The translations under genes and the position numbers were made by a program. Below are positions 16,150 through 26,800 of a DNA stretch of 64,000 nt, piece by piece (the stretch's first letter is position 1; the number at the start of each line of letters is the position of its first letter). The notes under the pieces are model-generated. The model had not been told where the DNA came from. It ran no database searches and was given only the letters and a program-made list of their open reading frames with translations. Source of the stretch: Puia sp963703355 (lineage in GTDB: Bacteria; Bacteroidota; Bacteroidia; Chitinophagales; Chitinophagaceae); contig OY969813.1 of NCBI GenBank assembly GCA_963703355.1, forward strand, positions 1,612,001 to 1,676,000, read 5' to 3'.

Positions 16150-18036
16150 ATGAAACGATTACTACTTCTAACAACTTTCCTTTTTTCTTTGCTTTCGTGC
16201 TTTAGTCAGGAGAAAATCTCTATTATTCCAGAACCGGTTAAATTGATTGTCAATCAGGGTCATTTTATTTTGCCCTCCAAAATCAGTGTGAATGCAGATC
16301 AAAATCCGGATTTAAAACAAACGTTAACAGACTTCATCCAAGAGCTTTCTATTTCGACGGGGTATCATGTAATGACGACGAATTCCAGTTCTGCAACTAT
16401 AAAAATAAACCTGAATAAAACGATTGACGAGGAACTTGGAAATGAAGGATACAGATTATCTGTGACAACAAAAAAAGTTGTAATAACGGCAAATCAACCG
16501 GCAGGTATTTTTTACGGCATTCAAAGTTTGTTGCAATTATTACCGCCAGAAATCGAAAGCAGCAAGGAAGTGAACAATATTACATGGAGTGCTCCGTGTG
16601 TGTCCATCACAGATTATCCGAGATTTGGCTGGCGCGGCCTCATGCTGGATGTAAGTCGACATTTTTTTACCAAGGAAGAAGTAAAAAAATACCTGGTGCA
16701 AATGGCGAAATATAAGTACAATACACTTCATCTTCATTTAAGTGATGACCAGGGCTGGCGTATCGAAATCAAATCATTACCACAACTTACCAATGTTGGA
16801 GCATGGCGGGTGAAACGTTTGGGCTTATGGGGAGAATTTCTACCTGCGCTGGCTTATGAACAGGCTACTGACGGCGGCTTTTATACTCAGGATGATATAC
16901 GCGAACTGATCAGGTTTGCAAAAGACAGGAACATAACTATTCTTCCCGAAATCGATGTGCCGGCTCACAGTCTTGCTTTGATTGCTTCTTTTCCGAATCT
17001 CTCCTGCACACAACTTTCCTACAGTGTTAATGCTGGTTTTAGAAGTCCGGTAAGAGACGACAATGCGTTATGCATTGGAAATGATTCAGTATTTTTTATG
17101 CTCGATAAAATATTTACGGAACTCGCTGCTCTCTTTCCCTGCGAGTATATACATGTTGGCGGGGATGAAGCTTATAAGGGATTTTGGGCCGATTGTCCAA
17201 AGTGTCAAAAAAGAATGACTGAAGAGCACCTTAAAAATGTTGATGAACTGCAAAGCTATTTTGTAAAAAGGATAGAAAGCATCTTAAAATCCAAAGGAAA
17301 AAAATTAATTGGCTGGGATGAAATCCTTGAAGGCGGACTCGCACCCGAGGCTACCGTAATGAGTTGGAGAGGCATGAAGGGAGGCATCGACGCTGCCAAA
17401 ATGAATCATCATGTTGTTATGTCGCCCTGGGATTATTGTTATCTGGATCTTTATCAGGGAGAAACAAGTGTTGAGCCTCCGAGTTATGGGATGTGCCGCC
17501 TTACTGATTCCTACTCGTATGATCCGGTGCCGGATAGCGTAGATGAAAAATTTATTTTAGGTGGACAGGGAAATCTGTGGACTGAGCGCGTTGCAAACTT
17601 CCGGCAGGTTGAATATATGACCTGGCCACGTGGGCTAGCATTGGCAGAAGTATATTGGAGCCCAAAAATTGAACGCAATTGGGATCACTTCATTGAAAAA
17701 ATGGAAGCGCAGTTTCCACGTTTGGATGCGGAAGGAGTAAAATATGCACTAAGCTCTTATAATGTAATATACACTCCGGTTAGAAACAAGGACGGTCGAC
17801 CATTTTCTGTGAAATTATCTTCCGAAATAAAAGGACTTGATATTTATTACTCATTCGATGGTACCAATCCAGATCCGTATTATCCGAAATATAACGGAGA
17901 GCCAATTAATTTTCCGGTGGGCGCTACGCAGATAACTGCGAACACTTTTCGAAATGGGAAACAGGTCGGGAAACAGGTTACGGTTAAAAAGGATGAATTG
18001 GCTGCCAGGTTAACACAGGGCAGACATCAATATTAG
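16150..18036 (+). CDS. GH20 beta-N-acetylhexosaminidase
   Basis: A 628-residue exported enzyme (signal MKRLLLLTTFLFSLLSCFSQ) that removes terminal GlcNAc or GalNAc from chitin oligomers, peptidoglycan or glycoproteins. An N-terminal GH20b domain covers residues 24-150 and the TIM barrel starts at YPRFGWRGLMLDVSRHF. The catalytic pair D339-E340 lies in HVGGDE, and the active-site Trp region WTERVANFRQVEYMTWPRGL is present. A C-terminal chitobiase/FN3-like piece (YYSFDGTNPDPYYPKYNG) follows. The signal ends in Cys-Phe-Ser-Gln, so either periplasmic release or lipid anchoring is possible. It stands alone between convergent or divergent neighbours. Confidence 0.93.
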   Translation: MKRLLLLTTFLFSLLSCFSQEKISIIPEPVKLIVNQGHFILPSKISVNADQNPDLKQTLTDFIQELSISTGYHVMTTNSSSATIKINLNKTIDEELGNEGYRLSVTTKKVVITANQPAGIFYGIQSLLQLLPPEIESSKEVNNITWSAPCVSITDYPRFGWRGLMLDVSRHFFTKEEVKKYLVQMAKYKYNTLHLHLSDDQGWRIEIKSLPQLTNVGAWRVKRLGLWGEFLPALAYEQATDGGFYTQDDIRELIRFAKDRNITILPEIDVPAHSLALIASFPNLSCTQLSYSVNAGFRSPVRDDNALCIGNDSVFFMLDKIFTELAALFPCEYIHVGGDEAYKGFWADCPKCQKRMTEEHLKNVDELQSYFVKRIESILKSKGKKLIGWDEILEGGLAPEATVMSWRGMKGGIDAAKMNHHVVMSPWDYCYLDLYQGETSVEPPSYGMCRLTDSYSYDPVPDSVDEKFILGGQGNLWTERVANFRQVEYMTWPRGLALAEVYWSPKIERNWDHFIEKMEAQFPRLDAEGVKYALSSYNVIYTPVRNKDGRPFSVKLSSEIKGLDIYYSFDGTNPDPYYPKYNGEPINFPVGATQITANTFRNGKQVGKQVTVKKDELAARLTQGRHQY

Positions 18037-18072
18037 AAAATACTATTCTGCTATTAACGAGTAATTTTATCC

Positions 18073-19263
18073 CTAGTGAATTTTTCTAAATTTTGAAACA
18101 AACATCGAGTCTGCGTGATGTTCGTAACCGGAAATCATTTCCTGTTGCTCCAGGAACATCTCACCTGTTCTCATAAGGTTCGAAGAGACCATTTCATTTT
18201 CCTCCTTAAATGCAGAACAGGTTATATAAACAAGAGAGCCTGCGGGATTTAAGCGACTGGTAATATTTGCAAGTATTTTCTGTTGTCGCTGGCTATATGC
18301 TGTTATGTATTCTGGCTTAAAATAAAATAAGGCTTCAGGGTTTCGGCTCCAGGTTCCGCTGCCAGTACAAGGCAGGTCCGCCACTATGAAATTAAAAGAG
18401 TGATGCGGCAGGTCGTTCAAATCTGTAAGATCTGCTTTAAAAAGTAAAGCAGGTTTTATTCCGGCTTCTTCGAAGCGCCGCGTACAATTTTTCAATATTG
18501 ATTCTCTGATATCTGATACAGTTAGTCTGCATTCGGGATACAGATCAGCAAGTAAAATAGATTTTCCACCGCTACCTGTGCAACAATCCCATATCTCTGA
18601 TTCTCTATTTTTGTTTGATTGCAGGAAAAGAGCTGTTTTTTGAGAACTCAAATCCTGTATTACCGCTTCCTGATTCATCAGAAATACGTCGTCCAGTTTT
18701 GTGCCATTTACAAACGAGTAAGATTTAAATGGTAAAGCCGAAACGGGATCTGCATCCAGAAAACTGATATTTTTTTTTGATAGTTTCGCCGTAAGTGCAG
18801 TTTCCTTTCCGGGACGTGAACGAATAAATAAACGGGGCTTTTCCAGAAAAGATAAACAATAAGCTTCGTGGTTAATGCCATCGCTCAATAGATTTTCCCA
18901 CGGAAAAATCTCCAACGGATCAAAATCCGGAAAGTTTCGTTTTACAATTTCTATTTTTATCTTCTTCGATTCTTCAGCATGAATATGCCATTCGGGATTC
19001 AAATGTTCCAGAATTGGTTCTTTTATATTATTGGATAAAAATAGTCCAATATGAATACGTTTTTCCATGGGGATATTTTTGAGCGTGTGACCCAGACGAA
19101 AGTAAGAGTACACCATTTCGCTAACCTGTTTTCTGTCGCGAGAACCCATTTGTGGATTTTCCCGAAAAAAGGATTTCAGCCAATTGTGCAGTGGAATTTC
19201 TCCATCATAAGCATCCAGTATTCTGACCGCATACCGAAGCAGATTATCAAATTTCATATTCAA
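18073..19263 (-). CDS. RsmB-like 16S rRNA (cytosine-C5) methyltransferase
   Basis: A 396-residue SAM-dependent RNA methyltransferase of the NOL1/NOP2/Sun family. The SAM loop is DCCTGSGGKSILLAD, the two catalytic cysteines are in ADLPCTGSGTW and YITCSAFKEEN, and an N-terminal NusB-like helical region precedes them. The start may be Met1 (19263) or Met3 (19257). Which rRNA position it modifies cannot be proved from the sequence; RsmB is the nearest named member. It follows the sucB terminator, so it probably has its own promoter. Confidence 0.82.
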   Translation of the reverse strand: MNMKFDNLLRYAVRILDAYDGEIPLHNWLKSFFRENPQMGSRDRKQVSEMVYSYFRLGHTLKNIPMEKRIHIGLFLSNNIKEPILEHLNPEWHIHAEESKKIKIEIVKRNFPDFDPLEIFPWENLLSDGINHEAYCLSFLEKPRLFIRSRPGKETALTAKLSKKNISFLDADPVSALPFKSYSFVNGTKLDDVFLMNQEAVIQDLSSQKTALFLQSNKNRESEIWDCCTGSGGKSILLADLYPECRLTVSDIRESILKNCTRRFEEAGIKPALLFKADLTDLNDLPHHSFNFIVADLPCTGSGTWSRNPEALFYFKPEYITAYSQRQQKILANITSRLNPAGSLVYITCSAFKEENEMVSSNLMRTGEMFLEQQEMISGYEHHADSMFVSKFRKIH

Positions 19264-19273
19264 TGTTCAGATC

Positions 19274-19304
19274 AAATAAAAAAGGCGCGCAAAAGCGCGC
19301 CTTT
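19274..19304 (-). terminator. Rho-independent terminator after sucB
   Basis: A perfect 10-bp GC-rich stem, AAAGGCGCGC at 19281-19290 and its complement at 19295-19304, with an AAAA loop. Read on the minus strand it is followed by TTTTTT-A-TTT, the expected U-tract. It lies 20 bases after the sucB stop and 11 bases before the methyltransferase start, so it separates the two genes. Confidence 0.9.
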
Positions 19305-19323
19305 AAAAATATTACATAGTGAA

Positions 19324-20568
19324 CTAGAGTTCCAACAATGCTTTTACCGGATCTTTTCCAAAAAGAAGCTGGTCGGGATTCTCGAGCAACTCTTTTACGC
19401 GGACCAGAAAACTTACGGATTCCCGGCCGTCAATAATACGGTGATCATAACTGACTGCGAGATACATCATAGACCTAACAACAATTTGTCCATTCACAAC
19501 CACCGCCCTTTCTTCAATTTTATGCATTCCCAGAATGGCGGACTGGGGAATATTGATTATTGGAGTGGACATGAGTGAACCGAACACACCTCCATTCGTA
19601 ATAGTGAATGTTCCACCCTGCATTTCTTCCATACTCAATTTATTGTCCCTTGCTTTTCCGGCAAGTTCTACTACTTTCTTTTCAATATCCGCCATACTCA
19701 GGCTTTCTGCGTTGCGAATTACAGGGACCACTAATCCTTTTGGAGCGGACACCGCGATGGAGATGTCGCAATAATCGTGATAAACAATTTCTTCACCGTC
19801 GATATAAGCATTTACTGCCGGCCATTCCTGCAGCGCATAACAGCAGGCTTTGGTGAAAAAACTCATGAAGCCCAGATTCACACCATGTTTCTCTTTAAAC
19901 TTATCCTTGTACTTTGAACGAAGCGCCATGACCTGAGTCATATCCACTTCATTAAAAGTGGTTAACATGGCCGTCGTATTTTTCGCTTCCACCAGTCTGC
20001 GGGATACCGTCTTACGCAGATTGCTCATTTTTTCTGTGCGGACATCCCGACCAAATAAAGCTTTACCGGGTAAGCGACCCGGATTAGTTATCGCTTCCAG
20101 TACATCGTGTTTTACAATCTTCCCATTTGCTCCGGAAGGGACAATAGATCCCTTGTCAACTTTTTTATCAGTAATAATTGCTGCGGCCAGGGGAGTTGCT
20201 TTTGTATCTGTGGCAGGCGGGTTGGTCTTGGCCGGCTCCGTAACAGGTTTTGCTTTATCTGTAACCGCTTTTTCAACTGCCGGCACACCGTTACTTTCTG
20301 ATTTCTTTTCCTCTTGCTTTGCTGCGGGCCTGGGTCCTGACTCGTCAATATTTGCCAGTACCTCTCCAATTTTCAGAGTGTCACCTTCTTTGCCAAGCGT
20401 TTTTAAGGTTCCTGCTTTTTCAGCATTTACTTCGAATGTTGCTTTCTCACTTTCGAGTTCGGCTATCACTTCGTCTCTGTCTACGTAATCGCCGTCATGC
20501 TTGAGCCATTTAATAAGGGTTACCTCACTTATTGATTCCCCAATGGCCGGCACTTTAATATCGATCAT
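19324..20568 (-). CDS. sucB: 2-oxoglutarate dehydrogenase E2, dihydrolipoyl succinyltransferase
   Basis: The core acyltransferase of the 2-oxoglutarate dehydrogenase complex in the TCA cycle; it moves succinyl from lipoate to CoA. Residues 1-75 are one lipoyl domain, with the lipoylated Lys42 in ESEKATFEV. A Lys/Ala/Pro-rich linker runs over about 80-125, then a peripheral E1/E3-binding domain (ATPLAAAII ... VPSGANGKIVKHDVL). The C-terminal catalytic domain has His376 and Asp380 in SYDHRIIDG. At 414 residues it has normal length. It lies 62 bases after sucA on the same strand, and a strong terminator follows. Confidence 0.96.
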   Translation of the reverse strand: MIDIKVPAIGESISEVTLIKWLKHDGDYVDRDEVIAELESEKATFEVNAEKAGTLKTLGKEGDTLKIGEVLANIDESGPRPAAKQEEKKSESNGVPAVEKAVTDKAKPVTEPAKTNPPATDTKATPLAAAIITDKKVDKGSIVPSGANGKIVKHDVLEAITNPGRLPGKALFGRDVRTEKMSNLRKTVSRRLVEAKNTTAMLTTFNEVDMTQVMALRSKYKDKFKEKHGVNLGFMSFFTKACCYALQEWPAVNAYIDGEEIVYHDYCDISIAVSAPKGLVVPVIRNAESLSMADIEKKVVELAGKARDNKLSMEEMQGGTFTITNGGVFGSLMSTPIINIPQSAILGMHKIEERAVVVNGQIVVRSMMYLAVSYDHRIIDGRESVSFLVRVKELLENPDQLLFGKDPVKALLEL

Positions 20569-20630
20569 CTGCTTTAAAATTTACGTGCGCTAAGTTAATT
20601 TAATTACTATGTAAGCCAATGGTTTTCTGA

Positions 20631-23387
20631 TCAGATACTAAATGCTGTTTCAATAATTTCCAGTTGCTCCTGTCCATGCACTTTGGCATAACCGGTAGCG
20701 GGCGATGCGCCTGGTTGTCGACTGATAAAACCATAATTGATTGTTTTCAGGTTCATCTGCAGAAATGAGGCAGCACCCATATTCAGTGGTTCTTCCTGTA
20801 TCCAGAACCAGGTAGCATTACTATATTTTTTATACAATGCATCCAGTTGATTTAACGGCAATGGATATAGCTGCTCGAGCCGTATAATTGCAATGTCTTT
20901 CCGGTTATCTTTTGTCTGTCTTTCAGCCAGTTCGAAATAGATTTTCCCCGAGCAAAACAATACTTTTTTAACTTGTGCGGGGTCTCCGGCAAATTGATCA
21001 TCTATTACTTCCTGAAATGCGCCATTCGTAAAATCTGATATTTTTGAATAGGTGCCTGGGTAGCGTAAATATGCTTTTGGAGAAAAATTGATCAATGGTT
21101 TTCTAAATGGCCATGCCAACTGACGTCTCATGGCGTGAAAATAATTGGCGGAAGTAGTGATGTTTGTGACTACAAGATTCAGTTCTGCGCACATTTGAAG
21201 GAACCTTTCCATTCGGGCGCTGCTGTGTTCCGGCCCCTGCCCCTCATAACCATGTGGTAGTAGCAAAACAAGTCCACACATACGTTGCCACTTTTGTTCA
21301 CCTGCTGCGATAAACTGATCTATCATAATCTGAGCGCCGTTTCCGAAATCGCCAAACTGTGCCTCCCAGATAACGAGTGTTGTTGGATTAGCCAGTGCAT
21401 ATCCATATTCGAAACCAAGTACACCATATTCGCTGAGAAGAGAATTATAAATCCTGAATAATCCTTTGGCATCGGGGATTCGGCTCAGTCTGTTATATGC
21501 TTCGTCTGTATTTTCATCTCTCAAAACAGCATGCCGGTGTGAGAATGTTCCGCGACGAACATCCTGTCCGCTCATGCGAACGTCTTTACCATCGAGAACG
21601 ATACTGCCGTACGCCAGCAATTCTCCCGATGACCAGTCCAGTTTTTGTTCTTCATTAAATAACTTCTGCTTATCCTGGAGAAGCTTTTCGATTTTCCTGA
21701 TAGGCGTAAAAGTTTGTGGCCATGTCATCATGGCATCGAATATTTTTCTTAAATCCGCATCCGAAATCGCCGTATCAGGTGATTTATCGAAGTCCGCCGG
21801 GGTTGCCCGACGCAGACTTCTCCAGGCGATTTCGGGTTGTTGGTAATTGTATGGTAGTGGTTTTTGTTTGAGTTCATCGAGTCTCTCCTGCAAATCGTTC
21901 CAGAATTTTTTCTCCATATCCTTCGCGAGGTCCTTTGCGTCACTTTCCCCATTTTCGATGAGGAATTGGGTATATACTTCGCGGGGATTGGGATGTTTTT
22001 CGATCATGGCGTACAGTGTGGGCTGCGTAAATTTCGGATCATCGCCTTCGTTGTGACCATGACGGCGGTAACAAACCATATCAATAAATATATCTGCATT
22101 AAAATCCTGCCTGTAACGTGCTGCAATTTCTGCGCATTTCACTACAGCTTCCGGATCATCACCATTCACATGTAATACCGGTGCGTGCAATGCGGAAGCA
22201 AGTGACGTGCAATAATCTGAACTCCTGGCTTCGTCAAAATCTGTCGTGAATCCGATTTGATTATTGATTACAAAATGAATCGTACCTCCGGTATAATATC
22301 CTTCGAGGTTACACATTTGGAGTACTTCATATACGATACCCTGACCCGCTGCTGATGCATCGCCGTGTATAAGGATGGGAAGAATTTTATCATAATCACT
22401 TTTATATAAGACGTCAGCTTTGGCCCGTGCAAAACCGACCACTACCGGATCTACCGCTTCAAGATGGGAGGGGTTTGGCATCAGTTTAACATGAACTGTT
22501 TTACCTGCGGGTGTTGTCAGTTCACTTCCATAACCCATGTGATATTTTACGTCACCGCTTCCCATTGTTTGATCAAGTTTTGCGGTTCCTTCAAACTCGC
22601 TGAAAATCTGTTCATACGTTTTACCCAGAATATTTGCGAGTATATTCAAACGACCACGATGAGCCATACCCATGACTACTTCCTGAACTTCGTGTTCCGC
22701 GGCCATATTGATCATAGCGTCCAATGCGGGAATGGTTGTTTCACCACCTTCCAGTGAAAATCGCTTCTGACCTATATATTTGGTGTGGAGGAATTTTTCA
22801 AACATCACACCTTCGTTCAGTTTTTCAAGAATCCGTTGCCTTTTTTGAAGTGGCAGAGGTTCTATGAATTTCTTCTCCATTTCTGAAGTAAGCCAATCTA
22901 TCTTTTTCTGATCGCTGATATATTTGAATTCAATGCCTACATGGTGTGCGTAACATTTCTGCAAATGGGTGAGAATATTACGAAGGCTTGTGGTTCCGAG
23001 GCCTATCAGGTTCCCAGCAAAAAAAGGTTTATCCAGATCTTCCTCTGCAAAACCAAAAAAACCCAGGTCCAGATTTGCACCGCGGTCCTTACGTGGGCGA
23101 ATTGGATTCGTCTTGGCAATCAAATGCCCTTTATTCCGGTAACCAAGGATGAGGCGATAGGCACCTAATTCCTTTTTCCAGTCTACTCCATCACTCGTTT
23201 TAAAGATTGCTTCTTTAGAAACCGGTGCCTGTCCGTTACCGTTTTTACCTTGGGTAAGCGCAAAATCGAAGCCTTCAAAAAACTTTTTGAATTCAGGGTC
23301 AACGCTTTGTGGGTCTTTTACAAAATCCTGATATAAACTTTCTATGAACGAAGGGGATGAATTCGTTATATACTGTAAGTCTTTCAT
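20631..23387 (-). CDS. sucA: 2-oxoglutarate dehydrogenase E1 (thiamine diphosphate)
   Basis: The decarboxylating E1 component of the 2-oxoglutarate dehydrogenase complex, 918 residues. The N-terminal LYQDFVKDPQSVDPEFKKFF segment is the E2-binding part of OdhA/SucA. GMAHRGRLNILANI is the active-site His motif, GDASAAGQGIVYE and NNQIGFTT are thiamine-binding segments, and the transketolase-like pyrimidine domain has EAQFGDFGNGAQIMIDQFI. QGPEHSSARMERFL is also canonical. It is followed by sucB, giving an E1-E2 operon; the E3 gene is elsewhere. A GATATTTG sequence upstream (23409-23416) is one base off a -7 element. Confidence 0.96.
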   Translation of the reverse strand: MKDLQYITNSSPSFIESLYQDFVKDPQSVDPEFKKFFEGFDFALTQGKNGNGQAPVSKEAIFKTSDGVDWKKELGAYRLILGYRNKGHLIAKTNPIRPRKDRGANLDLGFFGFAEEDLDKPFFAGNLIGLGTTSLRNILTHLQKCYAHHVGIEFKYISDQKKIDWLTSEMEKKFIEPLPLQKRQRILEKLNEGVMFEKFLHTKYIGQKRFSLEGGETTIPALDAMINMAAEHEVQEVVMGMAHRGRLNILANILGKTYEQIFSEFEGTAKLDQTMGSGDVKYHMGYGSELTTPAGKTVHVKLMPNPSHLEAVDPVVVGFARAKADVLYKSDYDKILPILIHGDASAAGQGIVYEVLQMCNLEGYYTGGTIHFVINNQIGFTTDFDEARSSDYCTSLASALHAPVLHVNGDDPEAVVKCAEIAARYRQDFNADIFIDMVCYRRHGHNEGDDPKFTQPTLYAMIEKHPNPREVYTQFLIENGESDAKDLAKDMEKKFWNDLQERLDELKQKPLPYNYQQPEIAWRSLRRATPADFDKSPDTAISDADLRKIFDAMMTWPQTFTPIRKIEKLLQDKQKLFNEEQKLDWSSGELLAYGSIVLDGKDVRMSGQDVRRGTFSHRHAVLRDENTDEAYNRLSRIPDAKGLFRIYNSLLSEYGVLGFEYGYALANPTTLVIWEAQFGDFGNGAQIMIDQFIAAGEQKWQRMCGLVLLLPHGYEGQGPEHSSARMERFLQMCAELNLVVTNITTSANYFHAMRRQLAWPFRKPLINFSPKAYLRYPGTYSKISDFTNGAFQEVIDDQFAGDPAQVKKVLFCSGKIYFELAERQTKDNRKDIAIIRLEQLYPLPLNQLDALYKKYSNATWFWIQEEPLNMGAASFLQMNLKTINYGFISRQPGASPATGYAKVHGQEQLEIIETAFSI

Positions 23388-23463
23388 TTTTTGACATTAA
23401 TCGCTCTGCAAATATCGGCAAAAGAAACTTGCGGATTATTTTTCAATATTTGCCCGATTTTCC

Positions 23464-23471
23464 TACCTTTG
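23464..23471 (+). promoter_or_regulatory. Bacteroidota -7 element (TACCTTTG) for rpsT
   Basis: TACCTTTG is an exact TAnnTTTG match 20 bases before the rpsT ATG. No clear -33 TTG is found at the usual 17-23 base distance (TTTG at 23449 is too close and TTG at 23429 too far), so support is partial. Confidence 0.45.
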
Positions 23472-23491
23472 CCGTCCAAATTTCTGAATGC

Positions 23492-23752
23492 ATGGCTAAT
23501 CACAGGGCAACGAAAAAAGATGTACGCAAGGCTACCAAACGTCGCGATAGCAACCGTTATTATGGTAAAACAACCAGAAACGCGATTCGTGACCTGAAAG
23601 CCATCAAGGAACCTAAAGCTGCGGGCGACAAAATGCCAGAAATCGCCTCCCTAATTGACCGTTTGGCAAAAAAGGGCGTCATCCACAAAAATAAAGCTGC
23701 CAATCTTAAAAGCAAACTGACTCGTAGCGTGAATAAACTGGCAGTTAAGTAA
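23492..23752 (+). CDS. rpsT: 30S ribosomal protein S20
   Basis: A primary 16S rRNA-binding protein of the small subunit body. 86 residues, basic and helical: MANHRATKKDVRKATKRR at the start and KNKAANLKSKLTRSVNKL at the end match bS20. The start is ATG 23492, where the family sequence begins; the frame is open further upstream but that part is not S20-like. It is divergent from sucA and followed by its own terminator. Confidence 0.95.
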   Translation: MANHRATKKDVRKATKRRDSNRYYGKTTRNAIRDLKAIKEPKAAGDKMPEIASLIDRLAKKGVIHKNKAANLKSKLTRSVNKLAVK

Positions 23753-23770
23753 GGATTATAGATTATAAGA

Positions 23771-23857
23771 TATGGGTTATGAGCAAGGCATTCTTACGGA
23801 ATGCTTTTTTGTTACTAAAAGAACCGGAATGTAACAAACAATAACTCATAATCCATA
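23771..23857. repeat. Long inverted repeat enclosing the rpsT terminator
   Basis: TATGGGTTATGAG at 23771-23783 pairs with CTCATAATCCATA at 23845-23857 (12 Watson-Crick pairs and one G-U). Inside lie the terminator hairpin and a second inverted repeat, TTGTTAC near 23809-23815 with GTAACAA near 23831-23837. The nested structure fills the convergent rpsT-secA gap and may stop transcription from both sides. Confidence 0.55.
23788..23810 (+). terminator. Rho-independent terminator after rpsT
   Basis: Stem GCATTC (23788-23793) and GAATGC (23799-23804), loop TTACG, extended by A-U pairs and followed by six T (23805-23810). It is 35 bases after the rpsT stop. Confidence 0.8.
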
Positions 23858-23861
23858 ACAG

Positions 23862-26800
23862 TTAATTTTCCCTGCCATGACACTGCTTATACTTCTTCCC
23901 ACTTCCACATGGACACGGATCATTTCTTCCGACTTTTGGTCCCACTTTAATCGGCTCCTGTTTCACTGGCTCAGAAGGCTCATAATAATCCTTCCCTTCA
24001 TCCACGATCGGTCCTGATCCGGCGCCCGCTGCTACAAGCTCATCCTTCCTGATTTTCATCCGGCTCATATCTGTTTTCTTCTCATGACCTTCGCGAATAG
24101 GAGTTTGCTGTTCAACCGGAATAGAACAATGGCAAAGAAAACTAACTATTTCTTTATTCATGTTGCTGTCCATTGTCCGGAATAATTCAAATGCTTCCAT
24201 TTTATAAATGACCAGCGGATCTTTTTGTTCCAGATAGGCTGTCTGCACGCTTTGTTTCAAATCGTCCATAGCCCTCAGGTGTTCTTTCCAGGTATCGTCG
24301 ATGATCGACAATGTAATCTGCCGTTCCACTGCGTTCATCAATTCCCGCCCCTGGGTATCGAGTGTTTTCTGAAGGTTGGCAAGTACATTTATTACTTTTT
24401 TACCGTCGGAAAATGGAACGACCACATTTTCAATGTGACGTCCCTGATTAATCAGAATATTTTTGAATACAGGAATTGCGTCTTTTTGTACTTCCGACAT
24501 TCTGTGCTCATAATTGAGGGTTCCCTCCTGATACAGTTTTTCAACCAATTCGGCGGCGCTATCTTTTAGAAATTCTTCTTCTGTAATTGCGGTATCTACT
24601 CCAAAATTCAGTATCACCGCCACTTTGAATCCGGCGAAATCTTCAACATCGCGATAACTATTTAATATACCTTCCGCTACTGAATAAAAGGCATTATCCA
24701 AGTCGAGTGCCAGCCGATCTCCGAACAATGCGTGATTTCTTTTTTTATAAACAACATTCCTCTGTTTATTCATCACATCATCATACTCCAGCAACCTTTT
24801 ACGAATGCCAAAATTATTTTCTTCTACTTTCTTCTGTGCCCGTTCAATACTTTTTGTGACCATACTATGCTGGATCACTTCACCTTCCTTATAACCCATC
24901 TTGTCCATGAGGGAGGCGATACGCTCACTGCCAAACATACGCATGAGGTCGTCTTCCAGGGCTGAATAAAATTGTGTGGTACCAGGATCTCCCTGTCGTC
25001 CCGCACGACCTCTTAGCTGGCGGTCAACGCGGCGACTCTCGTGTCTTTCAGTTCCAATGATTGCCAGTCCTCCCGCTTCTTTCACACCTGGACCCAATTT
25101 AATATCTGTACCGCGACCTGCCATATTGGTTGCAATCGTAACGGCACCAGTCAATCCGGCCTCAGCCACTACCTGGGCTTCCCGGGCATGTTGTTTTGCG
25201 TTCAGCACGTTGTGAGGGATCTTTTTACCATGAAGCATTTTACTTAAGAGTTCACTCACTTCAACAGACGTAGTACCCACAAGTGAAGGTCGTCCTTCAG
25301 ATCGCAGTTTTTCAATATCGTCAATGACCGCTTTATATTTTTCCCTTTTTGTTTTGTACACCAGATCCTGTGAATCTTTACGAATCATCTGCACGTTCGT
25401 TGGGATTGTAACCACATCCAGTTTATATATATCCCATAATTCAGCTGCTTCTGTTTCCGCCGTACCGGTCATACCTGCCAGTTTGTGGTACATTCTAAAA
25501 TAGTTCTGTAGAGTCACTGTTGCATAGGTTTGGGTAGCCGCTTCAATCTTCACATTTTCTTTGGCTTCAATGGCCTGATGCAATCCATCACTATAACGGC
25601 GACCTTCCAGAATACGACCCGTTTGTTCATCAACAATTTTTACCTGCCCGTCAAGAACTACGTATTCCACATCCTTATCAAATAAAGTATATGCTTTTAG
25701 TAATTGCTGCACGGTATGTATACGATCCGCTTTAATGGCATACTCATTTAACAGCGCTTCTTTTTGCTGAAATTTTTCTTCTGCAGTCATTTCGCTTTTT
25801 TCGATATCAGCGAGTTTGATACCAATATCCGGCAGAATAAAAAATTCCGGATCTTCGCCTTCACGGGTGATCGTATGAATGCCTTTATCCGTCAGATCGA
25901 CCGAATTATTTTTTTCATCGATACTAAAATAAAGTTCACTATCAACCTTAGGCATTTCTTTTTGCTGGTCTGCCAGGTAGTAGTTTTCCGACTTCTGCAA
26001 CTTTACCCTTATGCCGGGTTCGCTCAGAAATTTGATCAACGGACCGGACTTTGGCAGTCCGCGATGTGCACGCATGAGTGCCATACCGCCATCTTTCGGA
26101 TCATCATTGTTTTCTGCAAATTTCTTCCTGGCCTCATTTAAATATTGATTGGCCACTTTTTTTTGCGCCTCAACCAATCTTTCAACGCGGCTTTTCAGGA
26201 GATGAAACTGCTGGTCGTCGCCCTTGGCAACAGGACCGGAAATAATAAGCGGTGTTCTGGCATCATCAATCAATACACTATCTACTTCATCCACCATAGC
26301 AAAATGGTGTTTTCTTTGTACCATTTCATCTGGCGTGTGAACCATGTTGTCACGCAAATAATCGAATCCAAACTCATTGTTGGTTCCATAAGTGATATCC
26401 GCCAGATAAGCCTTACGACGAGCTTCGCTATTCGGTTCATGTTTATCAATACAATCAACCGAGATACCGAGCCATTCGAAAATAGGTCCGTTCCACTCCG
26501 AGTCGCGTCGGGCCAGATAGTCGTTCACGGTCACCAGATGAACGCCTTCACCCGCCAGCGCATTGAGGTAAGCCGGCAGTGTCGAAACCAGGGTCTTTCC
26601 CTCGCCAGTCGCCATCTCCGCAATTTTACCACTGTGCAATACCGCGCCTCCAATTAATTGTACATCATAATGAATCATATTCCAGGTAATCGCTCCACCA
26701 GCCGCCATCCAACTATTGCTATAAATTGCATTTTCACCATCTATTTTTACATAGTCCTTGATGACACTAAGTTCTTTGTCGCGATTATTAGCAGTTGTAA

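Noticed and set aside
19958..20488. A 176-codon open frame on the plus strand
   Set aside because: It is antisense to sucB, with low-complexity Ser/Ala/Phe-rich content typical of a mirror frame of the Lys/Ala/Pro linker.
23409..23416. GATATTTG as the sucA promoter -7 element
   Set aside because: First base differs from TAnnTTTG and the nearest upstream TTG is 27 bases away, outside normal spacing.
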